Shown here: positions 53,630 through 61,673 of the stretch, one piece after another | Position numbering within the stretch: position 1 is the stretch's first letter | Layout: every line of letters begins with the position of its first letter | From: Botryosphaeria dothidea | Lineage: Eukaryota; Ascomycota; Dothideomycetes; Botryosphaeriales; Botryosphaeriaceae | Assembly: GCA_011503125.2 (NCBI GenBank) | Contig: WWBZ02000007.1 | Coordinates: forward strand, 1,054,001 to 1,118,000 | Length of the DNA: 64,000 bases | Reading direction: 5' to 3' | The notes under the pieces: model-generated | What the model was told of the DNA's origin: nothing | Databases searched by the model: none | Seen by the model: only the letters and a program-made list of their open reading frames with translations | Translations under genes and position numbers: made by a program

Positions 53630-54875
53630 AGATGAATCTTGAGCTTTTGCCAAAGATTCATATTATCCTAAGTCCCGCCTCTTCGCCTCGCCGAATCGCC
53701 GGGTAGCATTCGCCTCGCTAAATCGCCGGGTAGCATTCGCCTCGCTAAATCGCCGGGTAACCATTCACTACCTCGGACCGCTCGCAGTCTCTTCAGACTT
53801 CTTGCCATCAAGTCAGGCAATGGGAAGTCTGTAATACGAGCAATCCTTACTCCCCTGCTCGGCCCACTTCAAACCCATGTCGCGCACTGCCGCCATCCTC
53901 ACCTCTCAGCACATTCTGCGCTCTTGAGCTGGCAAACGGCCGCAAAAGGAAAGGCAAGAAGCTAGCCGAGTACGAAGCTGGGCACTCAATATCCCCATTG
54001 AGACATCTTCGTCACGATGCAGCACGCCCGCGAATTATGTCTCAGGCTTCCTAGGTCAACAGAAGGTTGATGACAAAGCCCGCTCTGGAGATGATCGCCA
54101 GACCGGATGGAAATTGCCTTGGACAGTTACAGCACTATTATGGGCGTTGTAAGACAGCGACCTGGGCTCGTGTTTCCACATTTGCTGTGCATTATGCTGA
54201 AGGGTTGGTTTTGAATTGTCTGGGAATTTGGCAGACAAATGCCCTATCGAATTTGAATTTGTGTTGAAGCACACCAACATCACTTCGCGCCATGGCCCGG
54301 GCCGCTATCGGGGTATGATTTGGATTTAGTTTTAGCGATTTGATTTCTACTAGATTGAGGGTGAAGTCCCGACTTTAGCTGTAATTTAGACGTAACTTAC
54401 GTGCGGACAAATTCACTTTCCACTGGTTCCTGAGCAGAATGACGTCTCTGTGTCGGAAGTCGTGGTTACTCATCACATTTTACCAGAGATAATTATCATT
54501 CTGGGTGAACCTGGTCCATATAACCTCGCGGGGAGTGGAAGCATTCTTCTGCATGCAAGTTTATTCCATTTCCGGCAACAAAGCTATCCGAACAAATGAC
54601 TCGAGTCGCCATAGCAGTCTCGATTGGACCTTTTGCTTGCCTCTTGCCGGAAATACTGTGCTCGGTGCTACAGCACCCTTGTGTAGTGCCTTCACACGGC
54701 CGATTGTTGCCTGAAATCCCAGTGCTTAGTAACCCGCTCTCTTCAACCTCATTGGCCAGCCACCTCCACAACCCACATGTCACCTCCAAACCAACATCAA
54801 ACCTCCCCCCCACACACACCCGTCCAACCCCGCAAAAACAAATACAAAGATCCCTCCCACCCCAGAGAACTCTAA
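53630..54875. other. Intergenic region with short tandem repeat
   Basis: About 1.2 kb between two plus-strand genes. It contains a 27-base tandem repeat close to the upstream stop and then ordinary sequence. The open frames are short and unsupported. Confidence 0.5.
53682..53762. repeat. 27-base direct tandem repeat, three copies
   Basis: Copies start at 53682, 53709 and 53736. Each begins TTCGCCTCG and contains CGCCGGGTA. The second and third are nearly identical, and the third decays at its end into TTCACTACCTCG. Confidence 0.88.
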
Positions 54876-56821
54876 ATGGGATCCCCTACCTCCCCTTTCC
54901 CCACCACCCTCACCCCCACCGAGCCCGACGCCTCGTCCTCCTCCCACCAGACCATCGACACCGAGCCCACCGCCGGCGCCGATGGCACCCAGCCGGGCGC
55001 CGAAGCATGCGGGTGCTTCGCGCACCTGCGCCCGGCCAACCTCGAGGCCTGCCTCGCCTTCGACGAGGTCGCGTCGGAGCTGATGAGCGCGCCCGACGCG
55101 CTGCCGTACCACCGCCACTTCGTCTCCGTCGAGACCATCGTGCCGCTGAGCTCGCTGCGGCGGCCCGCCGCTGCGGACGATGACGCCGGGACGGAGGGGG
55201 CCGCGGGCAGCCAGGCGCTGCAGCCGAGCGCCACCGAGACCGAGACGGACGACGAGGAGACGCCGACGCAGGACCCGCGCCTGGTGTGGACGGGCCACTA
55301 TCGCTTCTCGTTCGACGCGCCGCTCGAGCTGCCGCCGCTGGGCTGGCGCGTCGGCGGCGGCCGGTGGAAGCGGCCGGGGAGGGAGCGGCAGGCGCAGCGG
55401 GCGAACGGCGGCGTCGATCTGCTGCTCGCGCGCACGCGGGTGCCGGCGGCGGGGCTGGCCGGGCTGCATGCCCGGTTTGCGTTTGAGCGGAACGGCGCGT
55501 TCATGCTGGTGGTGGAGAATCCGCGGCGGCCGAGCGTGGTTCTGGGGGATGAGGCGTTTGAGGCGGGGAGCAGGGTGTTGGCGAAGCGGAGGTGTAGGAT
55601 TGGGCTGGGGAATTTGGCGTATGTGTTTGAGTACGTGGTCAGGACGGATGGCGGGAGCGAGGCGGGGGAGCGGGAGAGGAGGTTTCAGGAGCGGTTGGGC
55701 CAGTTTTTGAGGGAGACATTTAGAGGGGACACGCCGCCCAAAGAACTGCTGGCGAGCCCTGCTGAGGCGGATCATCCGTTGTGTGACTGGCTGATCAGGG
55801 GGACTGTGGGTAGAGGTGCTTTTGGGACGGTGACGGCGGCAAGGCATAGGGTCACTGGGAAAGTTGCGGCAGCAAAGATGGTGGTGAGGACGCAGAGGAG
55901 TGTCGGAGAGTGTATGAAGGAGATTGATGTCAGTAGGAGCGTGCCGGAGCATGTAAGTTTAATATTCCTCCTAGATACAGCTTGCGTATCGAAGATCTGT
56001 GAAAAGATGTCTATGAACTTGGGAGGCATGCACGAGTACTCGATGCTAACAAGCAACAGCCTAACGTGGCTGCCTTGATCGATACTATATACGAACGCGG
56101 TGATCGCTGGTACACTGGCCCGCGGCCGGAACGCGTATGGCTCATATTCACGCCTTTCGTCCGGGATTCCCTACACTCTTACATTCAGTCATCACCCTCC
56201 ACCTCTTCTCTCGCCGCGCCATTACCCCCGAGGCTCCTTCACCTCCGTCTGAGCCTCTTCTACCAGCTGCTCTCCGGTCTGGCTCACCTACATGCCCATG
56301 GCTTCATCCACCGCGATATCAAGCCCGCGAATCTTGGTATTGTCTCTCTACCTGCCACAACGGATTCTTCACAAGCTTCGACTGTCAAGGCAAGGATAGT
56401 CATTCTGGATTTTGGTCATGCCATCTTCTCTCCGCGCGCATTACCGCAGCCTGGTGCCGTGGGGACTATTCCATACCTGGCACCGGAAATGGAGCACACG
56501 GAGTACGGGACAGGTGTAGATGTGTGGGCATTAGGTGTGGTTGGATGGCAGTTGTTTGTGCAGAAAGCCTTGCCGTGGAGGAGGGTACCAGAGGAGGAAG
56601 CAGTGTGGATGGGGAGGATGGCGGCGCTGAAGGATAAGGTTGACGAAGAGGGAGAAGACGGAATATATGCTCTCCTGGTACACATGCTGGAATGGAACGA
56701 GGAGGAAAGAATATCTGCGGAAGATGCGATGGGACATGTTTGTTTCGAAGGAGTGAGAGAGAACGCGACCCGAAGTAAAGATGAAGGGAAGAAAAGAGGG
56801 AGAGCGGAAAGTTTTGACTGA
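54876..56821 (+). CDS. FHA-like/protein kinase
   Basis: A Ser/Thr-type protein kinase with an unusual N-terminus. Two exons, 54876-55952 and 56060-56821, give 612 residues. Residues about 175-265 resemble a degenerate FHA domain (LAGLHARFAFERNGAFMLVVEN, then a strand-rich RCRIGLGNLAYVFEY). The kinase domain starts near residue 310 with GRGAFGTV and AAKM (the ATP-anchoring Lys). It has HRDIKPANL at 443 and DFGHA at 476, then GTIPYLAPE and DVWALG. All core catalytic residues are present, so it is probably active. The activation loop is short and lacks an obvious phosphorylatable Thr before the APE. The first 170 residues are low complexity. Chk2/Rad53-like kinases also pair FHA with a kinase, but similarity outside the motifs is too weak to call an orthologue. 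Confidence 0.88.
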
Positions 56822-57079
56822 CACACGTAAATTTCTCGCCGACAGCACTTGGCGCTTGTGTCTGCTCAAATTCAATTCAAAGCATTATTCTGTAAATATA
56901 ATAGTTTTGTTGAGCGGACTTATTCTGGTACTGATGTGTCATTCAACATCTTTTGACCACGCTTGTCTCGCTTAGCTTTTGGCGTAAGTATATAGACCTG
57001 CACTCCTCTTACTCACTCATTTACAGTTTTGCAACGAGGCGTCGACCAAAAAGAAAATACTATTGCAAGATCTTACAAC

Positions 57080-58006
57080 ATGGCTGACGAATCTAACCAG
57101 ACAGCCCCACAAAACGTCAATCGCGGCTGTCACTTCACCAGCCTGCCCGCCGAGCTCCAGAATATCATCTACGAGTTGGCACTTATTATGCCAGATGAGC
57201 GCGACCTTAGTGGCAAAAAGCGCGATTGCAGCATCTTCCTGTCAAACAGCGCAATCAGCTTGGAGTGCACGCCATTTGGCCGCATCGAGACACGCATCCC
57301 TTGCAGCTGCACTGTCGAGGACGAGAGTATCGACTACCCATGCCCCATGCATGTAAGCAAACTCATATTCAAAAAGAGACTGGCTCCATCTCTGCTACGT
57401 GTGTGCAAGAAGATGAGGCGCGAGTGCACACCCATCCTCTACGGGTGTAATTCTTTCAAAATGGATACACCGACGCTTCAACACTTTCTCTGCCAAATCG
57501 GTCCCGTCGACAAGTCATACTTAACACGGCTTTGCATCGTCGACTTCTTTGCCCCGATAGGCATTTGCGCCAATCCATACCATTATCCCGGGATATGGCC
57601 TTCATGGCGTTCGGAGAGTATGTACATGGGAATCCAGGGCATATACTGCACGGGTTTTGGCCCATGGCCATCCTACCATGATCTCGCGGATGTGACCAAT
57701 CTGGTCACTCTCGAGCTGCCTATAAGGCCTCATTGGAGTTATGGGGCGACTGATGTGATGGCGGTTTTCTTCGAGGCCGTGTTGCCATTCTTAGTGAGTC
57801 GTGGCTGGTGGGGAGAGGAAGGGATGGGCACGTATCATGATGCCGTAACCTTTCCCCTCCGACCATGGAGCTTGGAGCATTTCTGCACTGACGAGGAAAG
57901 GACAGAGTATCCAAAGTTTCGGGACTCTTTGATCACTGCCATTGGAAAACTACTGTCAGAGTCGAGCAGAGGTTCGTATCACTGGTGTCATCATAGGAAG
58001 AATTGA
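57080..58006 (+). CDS. F-box-like (DUF7730-type) protein
   Basis: A 308-residue intronless protein. The start at 57080 is chosen as the first ATG after in-frame non-ATG codons. The N-terminus has an F-box-like motif, FTSLPAELQNIIYELALIMP. It is followed by CKKMRRECTPILYGCNSFKMDTPTLQHFLCQIGP, a signature shared with the gene at 60420. F-box-like proteins may link substrates to SCF ubiquitin ligases, but interaction with Skp1 is not shown by sequence. A single intact frame with no stops supports a functional gene. Confidence 0.83.
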   Translation: MADESNQTAPQNVNRGCHFTSLPAELQNIIYELALIMPDERDLSGKKRDCSIFLSNSAISLECTPFGRIETRIPCSCTVEDESIDYPCPMHVSKLIFKKRLAPSLLRVCKKMRRECTPILYGCNSFKMDTPTLQHFLCQIGPVDKSYLTRLCIVDFFAPIGICANPYHYPGIWPSWRSESMYMGIQGIYCTGFGPWPSYHDLADVTNLVTLELPIRPHWSYGATDVMAVFFEAVLPFLVSRGWWGEEGMGTYHDAVTFPLRPWSLEHFCTDEERTEYPKFRDSLITAIGKLLSESSRGSYHWCHHRKN

Positions 58007-58329
58007 GGTGTATTTTAAAGCTATCAGGTAGTTGAACATCCCTCGGAGAGCAAAATCTGGCATAAAAATGGAGGAAAGGGACCGGTGCACTGAAGTTAGG
58101 GTGTCATGACGAAGCAGAATCATCAGGCATATGAGCTAGTGTATACTAGAGGGCAGTGTTCTAGTTTCTTGGCGGTTTTGAGTTTCAAATGGGAACAAAA
58201 ATAGCGGCATTCAGAGAGATACTCGCGTACGACTTCCCAGAGCGTTGACTCACGGACACTATTTGCTTGTGCTTCCCTTACGAGGGTATTTTATTTGCTT
58301 CCTTCCTAAGAGTCCAGGCGAATTTACTG
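58007..58329. other. Convergent intergenic region
   Basis: About 320 bases between the 3' ends of the F-box-like gene and the lectin-like gene. No feature was seen. Confidence 0.5.
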
Positions 58330-59892
58330 TTACAAATCTGTGTCTACAGTTCCCACTCTTACATATGAGCTGTTGTTACTCTCCCACCGCCACTCGGCAA
58401 TCCGAATTCCTTCCATGGCATATAACCTTCCTGCTTGATTTGATGTGATTGCAGAACTATTTGAAACTGACGATAGGGGAGGTTTGGCGTTGCTATTCAA
58501 CCACGAGGTATCGAGGCTCCCATTCAGCCAGAGAGAAACGCCACCTGAAGACTCCGGTCTGGTGGCAATCACGTTGACCTCCGCTGTCTCGGAATTTGCG
58601 GTGTCGTAGTTTGTTATCAATGCCGCCAGGGCTGCATCGCGGTCTATGGTTCCTTCGAGATTGCCTACAAGCGCCAGTACCGTTAGTATTCACGTACGCG
58701 CGGATATTGATCCTTGGTAAATACCCACCATTCGAGGCCCAACCATCCGTTCTGTTGAAATGCAGCTCTGTTGGTCTCCCGGTATTCACATATATGCTCA
58801 TAAGGCCTTCATCTGCACCCAATGACACGGTAGAGATAGATGTACCCTGGATAGGCGAGGAATCCAGATCGGCATCGTTGGCGAAAGATTGCCATCCACT
58901 GCCGGGTTGATAGCCTGCAAGCCATATGGCGTTGTTTTCACTTTGCCAGATTACAATGGACGTTGCATTCCCACAGTTCCCGCCGCACTGGCGACCGTAT
59001 GATGCCAATTTTGAATAAGAAGCCGCGGTGTAGTTGCCTTCCAACGCGCTCTCGGCAGGAATTTTCCACATGTCTTCTGGGTCGTCGGACACAATGCCCC
59101 ATATTCTATTGCTCGTATCCAGAAAGAAAAGGTGGTATTCGTACTCATCCTGTGACAAAATGAGTTTGAGGCCCTCTAAATACACACCCTTGCACGGCAG
59201 ATATGATGACTCACTGTTTCTACTGATCCGTAGATATGAGCAGTAAGAGGTGTTCCAAGCTTCACCTCCGGTTCATTGGTAAAATTCGCGGCGTCGGGCC
59301 TTCTCAACGGCGAAGTCCTCCATGATTTCGTCTCAGAGCTCCAGACTGACTGGTAAAGGGCTCCCGACTCTGCCTGGAAGTACACGCGGTACTGGGTGGT
59401 TGCATCGGCCTGTTTATAACTCACAGAGGCGAGCGCAGTTGTTTCCAGGACGTTGACAGCGTTACGATCCGATCGAGAGGCCGCCCCTGACCCTACCACA
59501 CCTCCAACTATAGCTACCACAATTATTATGACCAAGAGGATTGTGAATATCCATAACCACCGCTTGCGCAAACAGCGATTTTTTGCCGATCCTGCTTTCC
59601 GGGCTTCATTTTCGGCGAGCTGTGGTCCATCATCGCCAACGACTTCCGGGAGTGTGTTTTGGTCTATCTTGACTTCGGGATAAGTCTCATGGTAGACTTC
59701 GGGATAGTTCTCGCTTTCGATGCTGGGTACCATCGGCAGTTTTGCGTCCTCCGGCTTGCTGCAAGGATGTCCTTCGCTGTTATTGCCACGCGGTAGGGTT
59801 CCACGGTGCGCTAATGATCCGCTTGCTGTTTCTGGTGCATGATGAGTGTAATCCAGTAAGCCATGGTCATCTCGGCGCTGCATCTCGTACAT
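58330..59892 (-). CDS. Type II membrane protein with fucose-lectin-like domain
   Basis: Three exons on the minus strand, 59892-59215, 59149-58729 and 58664-58330, give 477 residues. Residues 1-110 are hydrophilic and rich in Pro and Glu, with a repeated YPEV/LPEV motif and a basic stop-transfer segment KNRCLRKR. A single transmembrane segment lies at 112-133 (WLWIFTILLVIIIVVAIVGG). The rest is extracellular and beta-rich, with repeated YRVYFQ, LFFLDTSNRIWGI, IVIWQSENNAIWLAGY and WASNG elements like the blades of fungal fucose-binding lectins. It has a CGGNCG pair and N-glycosylation sequons. The sugar specificity is inferred from family resemblance only. The topology, with N-terminus inside, is predicted from the positive charges before the segment. 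Confidence 0.8.
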
Positions 59893-60419
59893 TTTCGTGG
59901 CGTACAGATGGTCACGGTACGAGTCCGGTGAGGGCGGCGAGGCTGAAGCCCATCAGATCTGGTGGAGTATGGCTGTTCAGCCTGGATCAACATGCGCAGA
60001 GAGGCTAAATGACACTTTCGAGGAGCCTGACATGTGTCAATATGCGGTTTCGTCATGCTGCGCAGAGGCCGGAAGACCTGAGCCCTCTCGAGAGCACAAA
60101 GGCTGGTGGGTGGGCGCAGCATTTGTGTAAAGGCGATCTCCCTTCGGAGCGGGGCCGAGATGATGCGGTCGAGCATAAGCACTAGCTGCCTGGCATGGCA
60201 AGGGATTCTGTGAGGCGTGGGGTCTGAATCAAGGCATCGTACCTTGGCCATGCACGCTAAAGCTTGCTTCCCGATTGGGTTAGCGTGCGCTGTTCCGTGG
60301 TACATATTCTCGCACGAGCTCGCAACTTCTTCACCTTCTTCCTCCGCGCAACATCCTCGCCGCTGATCAGTCTGCAGCTCTGCCACCGATTACTCTGTCT
60401 GCGCCCGAGCGAAACAACC
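59893..60419. other. Divergent promoter region
   Basis: About 530 bases between the divergent lectin-like and F-box-like genes. No domain-bearing frame or regulatory signature was recognised. Confidence 0.5.
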
Positions 60420-61327
60420 ATGGCCTCCTCCACTGTAAGTCAAGCTACAATATGTACTACATGGCCGTCCTTCAAAGGTAACAGATCCACAGGAACAGCT
60501 CGAAAGATGTCTTCCCCTTCCTCAAGCTGTCGGGTGAGGTCCAGAACATGATCTATGGCTACGCCTTGACCATGCCGTACGAGTACACACCCAACTTCGT
60601 GCTTGGAGGAGCCAGCAGCTACACTCCGTCATCAACATTCATCACGCTTCAATGTGACCTCAACGATCCGCGCTATTGTATCGAGACCTTTACCGAATGC
60701 ATCTGCGAAATGAACTACCCCCGCCGCCTCTGCCCCCGCCATGACTCCGGCCTCTGCCCCGCCGAGGCGCTGGCAATAGGTCTTCTTCTTGTCTGCCGCA
60801 AGACCTACCAGGAGTGTGCGCCTATGATCTACTCTTTAAATGTCTTCACCCTGGACACGCCGACTCTGCAGCGCTTCTTGATTCAGATCGGCCCCGCACA
60901 TGCCGCCCAGCTCCGTCATCTCTACGTCGTCGACGTCTTCGACAAAGCCAACGGACTTGTCTCCGCGCGCGACGGAGAGTTCGAGTACCGCCGCCAGCAG
61001 GGTTCCTACGCCAATCTGGATATTGCTTCGCGTGTCTACTATAGCCCGCAATACTTTCAACTGGCTGCCCTCGTCAACCTGGAGACGCTGAGGATACCCA
61101 CGTTTGTGTGCGCGAAAGATGACAACACTCCCGATGAAGACGCCGAGTTTCTTGTCAACGAGCTTTTCCTGTGGATGGAGGCGGTTGGAAGGAACAAGGG
61201 AAAGAAGGATGCCTGCTTGAGGATAATCAAGTTCAAGTTCATAAGGGAAAAGGGCGTGGGAGACCCGGAGGTAAGGAAGTTTGAAGGAAATCTGAGAAGA
61301 AAGATCCGGAATCTGTTAGTGGGTTGA
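60420..61327 (+). CDS. F-box-like (DUF7730-type) protein, paralogue of the 57080 gene
   Basis: Two exons, 60420-60434 and 60485-61327, give 285 residues; the first exon encodes only MASST. The N-terminus has FPFLKLSGEVQNMIYGYALTMP, a diverged F-box-like helix pair. The central CRKTYQECAPMIYSLNVF and LDTPTLQRFLIQIGP segments align closely with the gene at 57080, including VVDVF after the IGP motif. The two are probably paralogues that duplicated locally, separated now by the lectin-like gene on the other strand. An acidic/basic helical C-terminus ends the protein. Substrate unknown. Confidence 0.83.
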
Positions 61328-61673
61328 ATTCAGAATTACTGAGATACGAGAATCCCGTTTGAGGAAATATATTCTCCATTTCTCACTCACAAATAAACAT
61401 ATTCACGAGACCATACAGCCATTGTGCCATGATACAGTTGAAGTGTTGACATTTGCAGACATATAGTGCACACTCATTGGCCAGACCACCCAATCCATCT
61501 TTCTGGCATATTTTCGGGCCTGGAGGAGTAGAAGCATTCATCCGGACGTAAGTGTAAAAAGAAAACAGAAACACGTACGTCCGGATGAATGCTTCAACTC
61601 CCCACGAACAACAAACACAAGAATCAAACCTGGCCCCACAGCATACTCAAAATGCATCTCTCAATATGTATAA

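Noticed and set aside
54780..55952. A 390-codon minus-strand frame opposite the kinase gene
   Set aside because: It is an Arg/Pro/His-rich shadow of the GC-rich first exon. The kinase frame has clear motifs.
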